64,000 nucleotides of DNA from assembly GCA_012270965.1 (NCBI GenBank), contig JAAXHJ010000061.1, positions 17,996 through 81,995 on the forward strand, given 5' to 3'. This document shows, one piece after another, positions 1 to 9,166 of the stretch. Numbering within the stretch: position 1 is the first letter of the stretch; each line of letters opens with the position of its first letter. The notes under the pieces are model-generated. The model had not been told where the DNA came from and did no database searches. It saw only the letters and a program-made list of their open reading frames with translations. The position numbers were made by a program, and so were the translations under genes. This DNA is from Candidatus Palauibacter poriticola (GTDB taxonomy: Bacteria; Gemmatimonadota; Gemmatimonadetes; Palauibacterales; Palauibacteraceae).

Positions 1-342
1 TACGAGAACGTCGGCTCCGCCTCGCAACCCAGCTTCGAACTCGTGAGCGACGAGTACGCGGAGATCGACATCGGCCGGCGGAGCTTCCCCAAGCTGCTGG
101 ATCACGACGGGGACGGCGACCTCGACCTCGTCGTCGGCACCGAGTCCGATGGGATCCGCTACTTCCGCAACGACGGGAGTCGCGCGGCCCCGAACTTCGT
201 CGAGGCCGACGGTGGGTTCCCCGCCGCCGAGAACTTGCCGCTGTTCGCGACGCCGGAGTTCGGGGATCTGGACGGGGACGGCGACCTCGACCTCGTCGTC
301 GGCAGCGCCGGAGGTGGCCTCTACTACTTCGAACGACGTTGA
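1..342 (+). CDS. VCBS/FG-GAP repeat protein, C-terminal part
   Basis: The reading frame is open from base 1, so the gene begins outside the window and only about 113 C-terminal residues are present. Two repeat cores of the type DHDGDGDLDLVVG and DLDGDGDLDLVVG are visible, each followed by a YFRND or YYFER strand. These Asp/Gly-rich cores are typical of calcium-binding FG-GAP/VCBS beta-propeller blades in secreted bacterial proteins. It ends in FERR and a TGA, just before the choice-of-anchor B gene, whose own first half also looks propeller-like. The function is unknown; it is probably exported or surface exposed. The family call is secure, but nothing can be said about the missing N-terminus. 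Confidence 0.85.
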   Translation, partial: YENVGSASQPSFELVSDEYAEIDIGRRSFPKLLDHDGDGDLDLVVGTESDGIRYFRNDGSRAAPNFVEADGGFPAAENLPLFATPEFGDLDGDGDLDLVVGSAGGGLYYFERR

Positions 343-401
343 ACTCCTCAACGAAGGTTGAATCCCGCGACATTCTAATCCCGCAACAAAGGATGTATCC
401 G

Positions 402-2915
402 ATGTACGTGACGAATAGAACGATGATGAATGGAGCACGGAGCTTCGCCACCGCGGCCGTCGGCGGACCCGTCATGGCCGTCTGCGGACTGCTCATGACG
501 GGGGTGGCGCAAGCCCAGGAATTCGGCGGCACGGTGGTGCTCGACGAGGGAACGATCATCGTCAGCGAGGCGCTCGACCCCGGCGCGGACCCGCAGAACC
601 CGTCCACGGCCGCTCCGCGCAGCCTCTACCTGTACGAGCGGGCGGACGATGGCTGGGAGCGCACGGGCACGCTGCGCGCGCCGGAGCACGGAGGGGCGGA
701 TTTCTTCGGCCGTTTCGTGCTCGCCGACGGCGACCGGCTCCTGGCCGGAGCCACCGCTCTCGACCGCGACGGCGACGGCGAGAGCGACGGCAGCGTCCTC
801 ATCTTCCGGCGGGACGGCGATGGCTGGGCATTCGAGCGCCATCTGCGGCCGGAGAGCGTACCCCTCGGCGCCTCCTTCGGCCGTTTCGCATCGGTCGGCG
901 GCGACCTGCTCGTCGTCACGGCGCTCGGATACGAGGGCACGGGCGGGGCGTGGGTGTTCGAGCGCGGCGACGATGGCGAGTGGGTCGAGAGCGGCATCCT
1001 GACGCCATCGGCTCCCGCCGAGCAACTGGAGTTCTTCGGCTGGGGGGTCCACACCGATGGCGAGCGGGTCATCGTGGGGGCGATCGCCGGGCAGCAGTAC
1101 CCCGGCGCCGCCTACGTCTTCGGCCGCGATGAGAGCGGGGCGTGGGCGGAGGAGGCCCGGCTCGGCCTTGAGGGCGACGAGATGCAGCCGGGCGCGGCCA
1201 TTGCGCTGAACCGGGCACCGTCCGTTGCGGTCGGTGTCAGCGGCTCCCACGCGCTGCTCGGACTTCCCGGCGCCGACGGCGGGACCGGCACGGTCCTCTT
1301 CTATGAGCGCCGCTCCTCCGGAGACTGGTTGCGGCGGGGATCGCTAGCGGCCTTGCACCGGGCACCCGGCGATGGCTTCGGCGCCTCCATCACCGCGCAC
1401 GACGACGAACTTTGGATCGCCGCGCCGGGCTCGGGCCGGTTCGGCGCCATCTACGCCTTCTCGTGGGATGCCGCGACCGGCGGCTTCGCGGCGACGACCC
1501 GGATCGGAGCCGGTGCGGGCACGGACGCGGGCGACGGCTTCGGTCTCTCGGCCTCCGGCAGCGGGGATCTAGCCGTGGTGGGCCAGCCGTGGGACGACGC
1601 GTCGCTGGGCTCGGCCGTGGTGTTCGAGCGTCGGGATGGCCGCTGGACCGAGACGGCGAAGCTCTTCGTTCCCGAGGAACGCCGTCCCCTGACGGCGCTC
1701 TCCGACGTGGGCTGCGACGAGGACGGGATGGCCGATCAGTTCACCTGCGATCAGGTGGACGTGCTCTCGTTCCTTCCGCTGGACGCGATCGGGGGCACCG
1801 ACCGCGGCATCGAGACGAACGACGTGTGGGGGTGGACCGACCCGCAGACGGGCCGCGAGTACGCGATCGTCGGCCGCACGGACGGCACCGCGTTCATCGA
1901 CATCTCCGATCCCTCGGCACCCGTCTACCTCGGCAGCCTGCCGAAGACGCCGGGTTCGCTGACCCAGTCGTGGCGCGACATCAAGGTCCATGCCGGCCAC
2001 GCGTTCGTCGTGGCGGACAACGCGGGCGAGCACGGGATGCAGGTGTTCGATCTCACGCGGCTGCGCGACGTGGGCGACGCGCCGGTAGAGTTCGATCCCG
2101 ACACCGTGTACGAGGGGATCGCGAGCGCTCACAACATCGTGATCAACGAGGAGACCGCGACCGCGTACGCCGTGGGGTCGAGCGGCGGTGGCGAGACGTG
2201 CGGCGGCGGACTTCACATGATTGACATTAGCGATCCGAAGGCGCCGAGCTTCCTGGGGTGCCACGCCGAGGCCGGCACCGGCCGCGGGCGGACGGGGTAC
2301 ACGCACGACGCGCAGTGCGTGAACTACCACGGCCCGGACGCCGAGCACGCCGGGAAGGAGATTTGCCTCAAGGCGAACGAGACCGCCGTCGTGATCGCGG
2401 ACGTGACGGATCGGAACAACCCCGTCACGCTCTCCACCGCCGATTATCCGGCGGTCGCCTATACGCACCAAGGCTGGCTCACCGAGGACCACCGCTACTT
2501 CTACCAGAACGACGAACTCGACGAGATGACCTCCGTCGGCATGGCCCAAGAGGCGGGGACCGAGCCCGACATGGAGGCGAGCCGCACGCTCATCTGGGAT
2601 GTCTCGGACCTGGACGATCCGATCCTCGTCAAGGAGCACTTCGGGGAGACGTTCACGATCGACCACAACCTCTACATCGTCGGCGATCTCATGTACCAGT
2701 CGAACTACGTGAGCGGGCTTCGCGTGCTCGACATCAGCGACCGCGAGAACCCGCGCGAGGTCGGCTTCTTCGACACGGTGCCGTGGGACGAATCCGTCAC
2801 CTTCGACGGCTCGTGGTCGAACTACCCGTTCTTCGCCAGCGGGACGATCGTCGTGTCGAGCGGCAAGGAGGGCGTGTTCCTCCTCAAGTACCGCCGGCCG
2901 GAACTCGTGCCCTGA
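402..2915 (+). CDS. choice-of-anchor B family protein with FG-GAP-like and LVIVD repeats
   Basis: About 837 residues, exported. The first 30-odd residues form a signal peptide ending in GVAQA. Roughly residues 35-420 are a propeller of repeats of the type FGRFVLADGDRLLAG. Residues about 440-835 carry LVIVD-type repeats (FIDISDPSAPVYLGSL, VFDLTRLRDVG, ISDPKAPSFLGC) and the CDxDGMA element found in choice-of-anchor B proteins of marine bacteria. ATG codons lie at 393, 402 and 423; 402 is preferred because AAGGA sits about seven bases upstream. An upstream in-frame start at 339 would overlap the previous gene and give a poor signal peptide. The family is named for varied C-terminal sorting signals, but no anchor helix is visible here. 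The function is unknown. Confidence 0.8.
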   Translation: MYVTNRTMMNGARSFATAAVGGPVMAVCGLLMTGVAQAQEFGGTVVLDEGTIIVSEALDPGADPQNPSTAAPRSLYLYERADDGWERTGTLRAPEHGGADFFGRFVLADGDRLLAGATALDRDGDGESDGSVLIFRRDGDGWAFERHLRPESVPLGASFGRFASVGGDLLVVTALGYEGTGGAWVFERGDDGEWVESGILTPSAPAEQLEFFGWGVHTDGERVIVGAIAGQQYPGAAYVFGRDESGAWAEEARLGLEGDEMQPGAAIALNRAPSVAVGVSGSHALLGLPGADGGTGTVLFYERRSSGDWLRRGSLAALHRAPGDGFGASITAHDDELWIAAPGSGRFGAIYAFSWDAATGGFAATTRIGAGAGTDAGDGFGLSASGSGDLAVVGQPWDDASLGSAVVFERRDGRWTETAKLFVPEERRPLTALSDVGCDEDGMADQFTCDQVDVLSFLPLDAIGGTDRGIETNDVWGWTDPQTGREYAIVGRTDGTAFIDISDPSAPVYLGSLPKTPGSLTQSWRDIKVHAGHAFVVADNAGEHGMQVFDLTRLRDVGDAPVEFDPDTVYEGIASAHNIVINEETATAYAVGSSGGGETCGGGLHMIDISDPKAPSFLGCHAEAGTGRGRTGYTHDAQCVNYHGPDAEHAGKEICLKANETAVVIADVTDRNNPVTLSTADYPAVAYTHQGWLTEDHRYFYQNDELDEMTSVGMAQEAGTEPDMEASRTLIWDVSDLDDPILVKEHFGETFTIDHNLYIVGDLMYQSNYVSGLRVLDISDRENPREVGFFDTVPWDESVTFDGSWSNYPFFASGTIVVSSGKEGVFLLKYRRPELVP

Positions 2916-2950
2916 CACGCTCGGCTCGGGCGCGGGCGCTCCCGACGGGG

Positions 2951-4129
2951 GTGTCGGCGCGGGCGCTTGCGCTCCTGACGGGGGTGTCGGGCTGGGGGTG
3001 CTCGGATGGCACGGGCCCCTCCCCGGCTCCGCCACCGCCGCCCCCGGCGCCGGAACCCGCCGTCTTCGAGCTGACGGCGAACGAAGTGCTGACCGGATTC
3101 TCCCAGCCGGTCTTCCTCGCCGCCCCGCCGGGCGACGCGAGACTCTTCGTCGTAGAGCAAACGGGTCGCATCCGCATCGGGAATGCGGACGGACAACTCC
3201 TCGCGGATCCCTTCCTCGACCTCTCGGGCCGCGTGGGCACGGCCCCCGAGGGCGGCCTCCTCACGATGGCCTTCCACCCGCGTTACGCGGACAACGGCCA
3301 GGTCTTCGTCTACTACACCGACACCGGGGACGACACGGTGGTCGAGCGCTACACCGTCTCGGGCGACCCGGACCGCCTCGACCCGGGCTCGGCGAAGCGC
3401 ATCCTCGCGCTCACGCAGCGGCGCCAGAACCACAACGGCGGGATGCTGCAGTTCGGACCCGACGGGATGCTGTACATCTTCCTCGGCGACGAGGGCGGGG
3501 CGGGCGATCCGTTCGGCAACGGGCAGAATCCGCAGACGCTGCACGGTTCGATCCTCCGCATCGACGTGGACGGCGGCGACCCGTACGCGATCCCCGACGA
3601 CAACCCGTTCGTCGGAGAAGAGGGCGCGCGGGGCGAGATCTGGGCCATCGGCGTGCGGAATCCATGGCGCTCGACCTTCGACTTCGCGGGCAACGTCCTC
3701 TACGTGGCGGACGTGGGCCAGAACGAACGCGAGGAGATCAACGCGGTATCGGCGGACGAGGCGGGCGTGAACTACGGTTGGAGCACGATGGAAGGGTCCG
3801 CCTGCTACCAGAGTTCCGCGTGCGACATGTCCGGTCTCACGCTGCCCGTCGTCGAGTACGTCCACGACGGCCGCGTCTGCTCGGTGACCGGAGGGTACGT
3901 ATACCGCGGCTCACAGCTCCCCGAGATGGCGGGGCACTACTTCTACTCGGACTTCTGCACCGGCTTTTTACGGAGCTTCCGGCTCGACGGCGGCATGGCG
4001 ACCGCCGAGAGACGCTGGAACGTGGGAAGCCTCGGGGCCGTGTCCTCCTTCGGGGTCGACGGCTCCGGAGAACTCTACGTCGTGAACCTCACCGGCTCCG
4101 TGTCCCGCCTAGAGCGCCGCCAACCGTAG
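2951..4129 (+). CDS. PQQ-dependent sugar dehydrogenase-like lipoprotein
   Basis: About 392 residues of the glucose/sorbosone dehydrogenase six-bladed propeller family, which oxidises sugars or aldoses outside the cytoplasm with pyrroloquinoline quinone. Evidence includes GFSQPVFLAAPPGDARLFVVEQTGRI near the N-terminus (split here: GFSQPVFLAAP, then RLFVVEQTGRI), NHNGGMLQFGPDG around residue 160 with the probable catalytic His, ILRIDVDGGDPYAIP, WAIGVRNPWR, VGQNEREEIN and YGWSTMEG. A short hydrophobic leader ends in VSGWGC, a lipobox-like site, followed by a Pro-rich linker, so it is probably lipid-anchored. GTG at 2951 is the only reasonable start close to this leader; the frame runs open far upstream through the preceding gene. 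The actual substrate cannot be read from sequence. Confidence 0.82.
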   Translation: MSARALALLTGVSGWGCSDGTGPSPAPPPPPPAPEPAVFELTANEVLTGFSQPVFLAAPPGDARLFVVEQTGRIRIGNADGQLLADPFLDLSGRVGTAPEGGLLTMAFHPRYADNGQVFVYYTDTGDDTVVERYTVSGDPDRLDPGSAKRILALTQRRQNHNGGMLQFGPDGMLYIFLGDEGGAGDPFGNGQNPQTLHGSILRIDVDGGDPYAIPDDNPFVGEEGARGEIWAIGVRNPWRSTFDFAGNVLYVADVGQNEREEINAVSADEAGVNYGWSTMEGSACYQSSACDMSGLTLPVVEYVHDGRVCSVTGGYVYRGSQLPEMAGHYFYSDFCTGFLRSFRLDGGMATAERRWNVGSLGAVSSFGVDGSGELYVVNLTGSVSRLERRQP

Positions 4130-4205
4130 CCGCCCGCCTCCGCCGACAGGTTGGGGTCGTGCGCCCCCGATCGGGCCGCGGCGTACGCCGATTCGTCCGG
4201 TACCC

Positions 4206-5009
4206 TCAGACTCCGAACGTCAGCCCCAACTGGAAGAGCATGAAGTCGACATCGGAGGCGATGGGTGAGAACGAACTCCCTCCGAAACCGTCCTCCACGA
4301 TGCTCCCGGGCACGAGATACTCCGTGCGGCCGTGCCTCCGGTATTGGGCTTCCAGCCTCAGCATTACCGGCTTGGCGTTCCAGTTGACCGGGACAGCGAG
4401 CCCGCCGCCGAATCCGTACGCGGCTCGCACGTCGTCGAAGTTCACCGTCGTCCCGTCATAGGGTGATTCGTAGAAACTCCACCCGCGCTCGACGGAGCTG
4501 ACCGTGAAGAAGTAGCCGAGCCCCACGAAGCCGTTCACGTAGGGCTGGATCGGGCCATACGGAAGCCGGATCTCGGGACCGAGCCCCACGTAGCCCACAT
4601 TGTTGCGCGTGACGATGTCGGTCAGGATCCGGTCCGTCACCGAGAATACGGGGACGCCAAGGGTCTCGGACCCGTAGTTCACGTAGCCCGCATCGAACCG
4701 AACTCGGAAGGCGGGGGAATCCTCGAAGCCGAGCACAGCGGTGAACGCCGCCCCGAACCCCTCCTCCACGAACGAACCGAAGGGCCCCTGCGGCGCCATC
4801 ACGGAGAAGGTGCCGCCCAGATCCCACTGCGGGCCGCTTGCGCGTGAAGATGGCTCCGCGGGTGGTTGGCCGGGGAAGTGTCCGCCGGGGAGCTGCGCCG
4901 CGACCTCCGCCGGGGCCAGCGCCACCAGCGTCACCAGCGTCACCAGCGTCAGCAGCCTGGCGAGTCCGGCCCCGAGCATGCTCCGGTTCCGCATCCGTGT
5001 ACGCATCAT
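4206..5009 (-). CDS. outer-membrane beta-barrel protein
   Basis: 267 residues. A signal peptide with an unusually repetitive core (LLTLVTLVTLVAL, encoded by 9-base repeats at about 4921-4950) ends near AAQ. The rest consists of alternating short amphipathic strands and Gly/Tyr-rich turns (FRVRFDAGYVNYG, YVGLGPEIRLPYG, YGFGGGLAVPV, MLRLEAQYRRHG) and ends in FQLGLTFGV. A C-terminal aromatic or hydrophobic beta-strand is typical of OmpA/porin-like barrels assembled by the Bam complex. The start is supported by GGAAGGAG about ten bases upstream. The gene converges with the sugar dehydrogenase, and no ligand or role can be assigned. Confidence 0.72.
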   Translation of the reverse strand: MMRTRMRNRSMLGAGLARLLTLVTLVTLVALAPAEVAAQLPGGHFPGQPPAEPSSRASGPQWDLGGTFSVMAPQGPFGSFVEEGFGAAFTAVLGFEDSPAFRVRFDAGYVNYGSETLGVPVFSVTDRILTDIVTRNNVGYVGLGPEIRLPYGPIQPYVNGFVGLGYFFTVSSVERGWSFYESPYDGTTVNFDDVRAAYGFGGGLAVPVNWNAKPVMLRLEAQYRRHGRTEYLVPGSIVEDGFGGSSFSPIASDVDFMLFQLGLTFGV

Positions 5010-5080
5010 CCGTCCCGCTCCTTCCTTCTCGCCTGCGACCCGCGGGTCGCCCGCCCCGCAGGGTTGCCCGTCCCGCGCCC

Positions 5081-5147
5081 GCCGTCACACGCCATCACCC
5101 CGCCGTCACTCGCCATGACCCGCCGTCCCACACCATCATCCGCCGTT
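5081..5147. repeat. short degenerate tandem repeat, about 20-base unit
   Basis: Three imperfect units of about 20 bases, each built on GCCGTCAC followed by GCCATNACC, sit between the beta-barrel gene and phzF. No convincing reading frame uses them. They resemble the GC-rich minisatellites found inside coding regions elsewhere in the window. Confidence 0.6.
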
Positions 5148-5184
5148 TCGCGGCGTCTCGTAGACGGCCGCACTCCGAAATCCG

Positions 5185-5988
5185 TCACAGGGTAATCTCG
5201 CCGCAGAGGTAGAGCGCCGCACGGCCGGCGATCGTCACGCGGTCGCCGAGGAGACGGCAGGTCAGCCGTCCGCCGCGGGCGCTGATCTGCCGCGCTTCGA
5301 GGGTAGCCTCGCCGCGCCCGAGCCGTGCGGCCCAGTACGGAACCAGCGTGCAGTGGGCCGACCCCGTCACCGGATCCTCCGGCACGCCAACGCTGGGCGC
5401 GAAGAACCTCGACACGAAGTCCGCGCTCTCGCCCGGGGAGCTCGCGATGATGCCCAGCCGGTCCAAGCCGCGCAGCCGGGCGAAGTCCGGCTTCAGCTTG
5501 CGCACCTCATCCTCGGCGGCGAACACGGCGAGGTAATCGCGTTCCGATGCCAGAACCTCCACGGGCTCCGCGCCCAGCCCGCCGACGAGCGCCCGCGGGG
5601 CCTCGCACGGCACCGCCGGTCGCGCGGGAAAGTCCATCACGAGTAGGTCTCCGTCGCCCCGTTCCACGATGAGTTCGCCGCTTCTCGTCTCGAAACGCAA
5701 CGTGCCGCGGTCCGGCGCCAGCCGGTTGAAGATGACCCACGCCGTCGCCAGCGTGGCGTGCCCGCAGAGGTCGACCTCCGAAACAGGCGTGAACCAGCGG
5801 AGCCCGAACCCGTTCCCCTCGCTCTCGTCGTCGCGAATGAAGAACGCGGTCTCCGAGAGGTTGTTCTCCGCCGCGATCTTCTGCAGGACACCGTCATCAA
5901 GCCACGCCTCGAGCGGACAGACGGCAGCCGGATTGCCCTCGAAGGGGCGATCCGTGAAGGCGTCGAGCTGATACAGCGGGATCTTCAT
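5185..5988 (-). CDS. PhzF family phenazine biosynthesis-like isomerase
   Basis: 267 residues, the normal length for the PhzF/diaminopimelate-epimerase-fold family, whose members isomerise small metabolites in the cytoplasm. Family signatures are LDAFTDRPFEGNPAAVC at the N-terminus, ENNLSETAFF with the catalytic Glu at residue 46, CGHATLATAWV, and EDPVTGSAHCTLVPYW. An ATG at 5988 with GGAG six bases upstream sets the start; the frame is open much further upstream but that stretch is not protein-like. No phenazine genes are nearby, so a phenazine role is not implied. Most members of this family outside phenazine clusters have unknown substrates. Confidence 0.88.
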   Translation of the reverse strand: MKIPLYQLDAFTDRPFEGNPAAVCPLEAWLDDGVLQKIAAENNLSETAFFIRDDESEGNGFGLRWFTPVSEVDLCGHATLATAWVIFNRLAPDRGTLRFETRSGELIVERGDGDLLVMDFPARPAVPCEAPRALVGGLGAEPVEVLASERDYLAVFAAEDEVRKLKPDFARLRGLDRLGIIASSPGESADFVSRFFAPSVGVPEDPVTGSAHCTLVPYWAARLGRGEATLEARQISARGGRLTCRLLGDRVTIAGRAALYLCGEITL

Positions 5989-6330
5989 GCGTTCTCCGTG
6001 CGGCGTGACTCGCGGAGCGGCGGCGCGCCCGTTCCGGCGGCGGCGCGCCCGTTCCGGTTCAGGCAAGGTAGCGTCGCGTCGCGGATGTGCGCGAGCTACC
6101 GGAAGTGCCGGAGCGGCGGGCCGGGGCGCAGGCGCCTGCCGGGGCGGTGGGCCGTTGCCGGGACGGGGCGTGCCGGAGCGGCGTGCCGGGGCGGGGGCGC
6201 GTGTCGGGGCGGGCGTGTGCCGGAACCCGGGGTTCACCGTGCGCGGCTGCGTCGGTAGATTCCGCGCAGCCGCGCGGAACGTCCGCGCACCTTCGGGATG
6301 CGGGAAGACGCGAGCAGGGGAAGACGCGAC
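5989..6330. other. divergent intergenic region with GC-rich degenerate repeats
   Basis: About 340 bases between phzF (minus) and the EVE-domain gene (plus). It contains a near-exact direct repeat of GCGGCGCGCCCGTTCCGG around 6018-6060, then a run of GCCGG/GCGGG-rich degenerate units to about 6235. Both genes must be transcribed from here, but no convincing -35/-10 pair stands out. No RNA gene is recognised. Confidence 0.5.
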
Positions 6331-6807
6331 ATGCCGCTCGAAATCACCGGATACTGGCTGGCCAAGACCGAGCCGCACGTGTACTCGATCAACGACCTCG
6401 CCCGGGACGGCGAGACGGAATGGGACGGCGTGCGGAATTACCAGGTCCGGAACTTCATGCGCGACCGGATGAATCCGGGAGAGAAGATCCTCATCTATCA
6501 TTCCAACACTGCGGTGCTCGGCGTGTACGGCGTGGCGGAAGTCGCGGGTCCGGCGCACCCGGACTCCACCCAGTTCGACCCCGACAGCCATTATTTCGAC
6601 CCGAAGTCGAGCCGGGAGGATCCCCGCTGGTGGTGCCCCCACTTCCGCTACGTGGAGACCTTCGGGACGCCGGTGACGCGGCAGGTGATGAAGGAGACGG
6701 CCGGCCTTGAGACTATCAACGTCATGAAGCGCGGCATGCGGCTCTCGGTCATGCCGGTGACCGAGGAGGAGTTCGAGATCATCCTCCGCCTGGGGCGTGA
6801 AGGATAA
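6331..6807 (+). CDS. EVE domain-containing protein
   Basis: 158 residues. YWLAKTEPHVYSINDLARDG at the N-terminus and WDGVRNYQVRNFMRD followed by GEKILIYHSN are the hallmarks of the EVE (PUA-like) domain. This domain binds modified bases in DNA or RNA and is related to thymocyte nuclear protein 1. EVE proteins in bacteria are found with restriction and other defence systems or alone as housekeeping proteins; here the neighbours give no clue. The ATG at 6331 gives the usual N-terminus a few residues before YWL. An upstream ATG at 6298 would add 11 charged residues. AGGGGAAG lies at a workable distance before 6331. Confidence 0.88.
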   Translation: MPLEITGYWLAKTEPHVYSINDLARDGETEWDGVRNYQVRNFMRDRMNPGEKILIYHSNTAVLGVYGVAEVAGPAHPDSTQFDPDSHYFDPKSSREDPRWWCPHFRYVETFGTPVTRQVMKETAGLETINVMKRGMRLSVMPVTEEEFEIILRLGREG

Positions 6808-6826
6808 GGGGAGACAGAGGCAAGTC

Positions 6827-7375
6827 ATGTTGTGGTTCCTGATCGCACTCGCGGTGGCCGCCTTCATCGTCATCGGGATGTACAACGGTCTCGTGCGGCT
6901 GCGCGTGCGCGTGAACAGCGCCTGGGCCGACATCGATGTCCAGCTCAAGCGCCGCTGGGATCTCATCCCCAACCTGACGAGGACGGTGCAGGCAGCCGCG
7001 GGCCACGAACGCGAGACGCTCGAGGCTGTGATCGAGGCGAGGAATCGGGCCATGGGCGCGCGGGGGCCCGCCGAGGCGGCGGCGGCCGAGGGAGCGCTCG
7101 CGGGGGCGCTCGGGAAGCTCTTCGCACTTTCGGAGGCCTATCCCCAACTGCGGGCGGTCGAGGCGTTCACGGATCTCCAGCAGAGCCTCGACGAGATCGA
7201 GGAGGCGGTGCAGAACGCGCGGCGCTACTACAATGCCGTCGTCCGGGACTACAACACGAGGACGCAGGTCTTCCCGACGAATCTGCTCGCCGGGCTGTTC
7301 GGCCATACGCGCCGGGAGTTCTTCTCGCTCGACGACGAGCGGCGGCGCGAGGGGCCTGGGGTGGCGTTCTCGTGA
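6827..7375 (+). CDS. LemA family protein
   Basis: 182 residues. An N-terminal membrane helix (LWFLIALAVAAFIVIGMY) is followed by the conserved LemA helical region: RVNSAWADIDVQLKRRWDLIPNL, then a long coiled segment ending in YYNAVVRDYNT and FPTNLLAGLFG. LemA proteins are membrane-anchored with the helical domain outside the membrane; their function is not established. The ATG at 6827 is preceded by GGGGAG and GAGG. An upstream GTG at 6797 would overlap the EVE gene. The stop overlaps the start of the DUF2207 gene (GTGA), a pairing seen in many bacteria, so the two products probably act together in the envelope. Confidence 0.9.
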   Translation: MLWFLIALAVAAFIVIGMYNGLVRLRVRVNSAWADIDVQLKRRWDLIPNLTRTVQAAAGHERETLEAVIEARNRAMGARGPAEAAAAEGALAGALGKLFALSEAYPQLRAVEAFTDLQQSLDEIEEAVQNARRYYNAVVRDYNTRTQVFPTNLLAGLFGHTRREFFSLDDERRREGPGVAFS

Positions 7376-9165
7376 GGCGGCCGCGTCCGCGACGAGCTGC
7401 AGGAGTCGTCGCCCGAGCCGCGGAAGCCGTCGCCCGAGCCGCCGTGCTGGCGGGGGTCGTGGCCGGGGCCCTCTGTCCCCTGCCCTCCGCGGGGGCCGCG
7501 CAGGAGCGCTCTTGGCGCATCGAGGACCTCCACGCCGACATCCAAGTGCTGGAGAGCGGATCGATCGAGGTGACCGAAACGATCCGGGCCCGATTCGATG
7601 GAAGTTACAACGGAATCTACCGGGCGATCCCCGTCGAGTACCGGAGCAACGGATTCCGCTACAAGCTGCGCCTTTTCGTGGAGGCGGTGACGGACGCGGA
7701 CGGGAATCCCCTGCGTTACGAGTCGAACCGCGATGGGGACTACCTGAACACGAAGATCTGGGTACCCGGCGCGGTTGACGCGGTTCGCACGGTCCGGCTC
7801 TCCTACGGCGTGACGAACGGGCTCCGCTTCTTCGAGGCGGATGAGGGAGAGGACGGCATCGTCGAGGCGTACGACGAGCTGTACTGGAACGTGACGGGGA
7901 CCGAATGGCCGGTCCCGATCGAGACGGCGAGCGCGACCGTGAGGCTTCCGCCGGCGGCCGGGGGCGTGCGCGCCCACGCCTTCACGGGGGGTTACGGGGC
8001 GACGGGCCGGGACGCGGTGGTCGACATCGCGGGAACGCGGGTGGAGGTGCGGACCGACCGGCCGCTCGGCTTCCGGGAGGGCCTAACCGTCGGGGTCGGA
8101 TGGAGTGCCGGAGTCGTCCGGCGGCCCACGGCGATCGACCGCGCCGGCATGTACCTGTTGGACAATTGGCCGCTCTTCCTCCCGTTCTTCGCCTTCGCCT
8201 TCATGTACCGGCGCTGGAACGAGCGGGGTCGCGACCCCGAAATCGGGTCGATCGAGCCACGCTACGAGCCACCCGGCGACCTGACACCCGCCGAGGTCGG
8301 CGTCATCGTCGACAACCGGGCGGACCTGCGCGACATCACGGCGACGCTGATCGACCTCGCCGTCCGGGGGCACGTGACGATCGAGGAACGCGACGGGAAG
8401 GACTACCTCTTCGAGCGGCGCGACACCCCGGACGACGACCTGGCTCCGCACGAGAGCGCGCTGCTGCGGGCCGTGTTCGGAGGCCGAGCGACCCGCCGGC
8501 TTTCGGACCTCAGGGACCGCTTCTACAAGGATCTTCCGGAGCTGAAGTCAGAGTTGCTGGCGACGCTCATCGAGCACGGCGTGTACACGGAATCGCCGGC
8601 CATCGTCGCCGGAAAGTACGTGGGTCTGGGGTTCCTGGTTGGTATCGTGATCTTCTTCGGCGGGCTGCTCGCCCAGGCCGTGGTCCCGCTGGCTATGGGG
8701 GCCGTGCTTGGGGCGGCCATCGCCTCCGCGCTCGTCATCGTGGTTTTCGGACTCTTCATGCCGGCGCGCACGAAGAGGGGAACGGAACTGCTGAGGCAGG
8801 TGAAGGGGTTCGAGGAGTTCCTCACGCGCGTCGAATCCGACCGCTACCGGCGGAAGATCACGGGCCCGGAGATGTTCGAGAAGTGTCTTCCGTACGCCAT
8901 GGCGCTGGGGGTGGCGGCGCAGTGGGCGCGGGCCTTCCGGGATCTGTATCGAGAACCCCCGGACTGGTATCATGGGCATGCCCTGTCGACGTTCAACTCT
9001 CACATCCTGGTCTCGAACCTGAACAGCATGTCCGCGGAGACGCACAGCGCGATGCAGTCCGCGCCGCGCAGCGCCCACAGTTCGAGCTTCTCGGGCGGCG
9101 GGATCTCCGGGGGAGGCGGATTCTCGGGCGGTGGCTTCGGCGGAGGTGGAGGAGGCGCGTTCTGA
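7372..9165 (+). CDS. DUF2207 domain-containing membrane protein
   Basis: 597 residues. A signal sequence (residues about 8-42, Ala-rich) precedes an extracytoplasmic beta-rich domain starting WRIEDLHADIQVLESGSIEVTE, the typical opening of DUF2207. A membrane helix follows near residue 265 (NWPLFLPFFAFAFMY), then a cytoplasmic segment with EIGSIEPRYEPPGDLTPAEVG and two more helices around residues 415-465. The C-terminus is a Gly/Ser-rich tail ending GGGGGGAF, also typical. The GTG start overlaps the lemA stop by four bases. LemA/DUF2207 pairs are widespread but their role is unknown. Confidence 0.88.
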   Translation: MRRPRPRRAAGVVARAAEAVARAAVLAGVVAGALCPLPSAGAAQERSWRIEDLHADIQVLESGSIEVTETIRARFDGSYNGIYRAIPVEYRSNGFRYKLRLFVEAVTDADGNPLRYESNRDGDYLNTKIWVPGAVDAVRTVRLSYGVTNGLRFFEADEGEDGIVEAYDELYWNVTGTEWPVPIETASATVRLPPAAGGVRAHAFTGGYGATGRDAVVDIAGTRVEVRTDRPLGFREGLTVGVGWSAGVVRRPTAIDRAGMYLLDNWPLFLPFFAFAFMYRRWNERGRDPEIGSIEPRYEPPGDLTPAEVGVIVDNRADLRDITATLIDLAVRGHVTIEERDGKDYLFERRDTPDDDLAPHESALLRAVFGGRATRRLSDLRDRFYKDLPELKSELLATLIEHGVYTESPAIVAGKYVGLGFLVGIVIFFGGLLAQAVVPLAMGAVLGAAIASALVIVVFGLFMPARTKRGTELLRQVKGFEEFLTRVESDRYRRKITGPEMFEKCLPYAMALGVAAQWARAFRDLYREPPDWYHGHALSTFNSHILVSNLNSMSAETHSAMQSAPRSAHSSSFSGGGISGGGGFSGGGFGGGGGGAF

Positions 9166-9166
9166 C

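Noticed and set aside
2258..2950. Upstream extension of the sugar dehydrogenase frame
   Set aside because: It overlaps the choice-of-anchor B gene in another frame and reads as Arg-rich shadow sequence; a lipoprotein leader begins at the GTG at 2951.
5989..7053. Long minus-strand extension of the phzF frame to about 622 codons
   Set aside because: It runs antisense to the EVE and LemA genes, has no family-like sequence, and the phzF ATG at 5988 has a good ribosome site.
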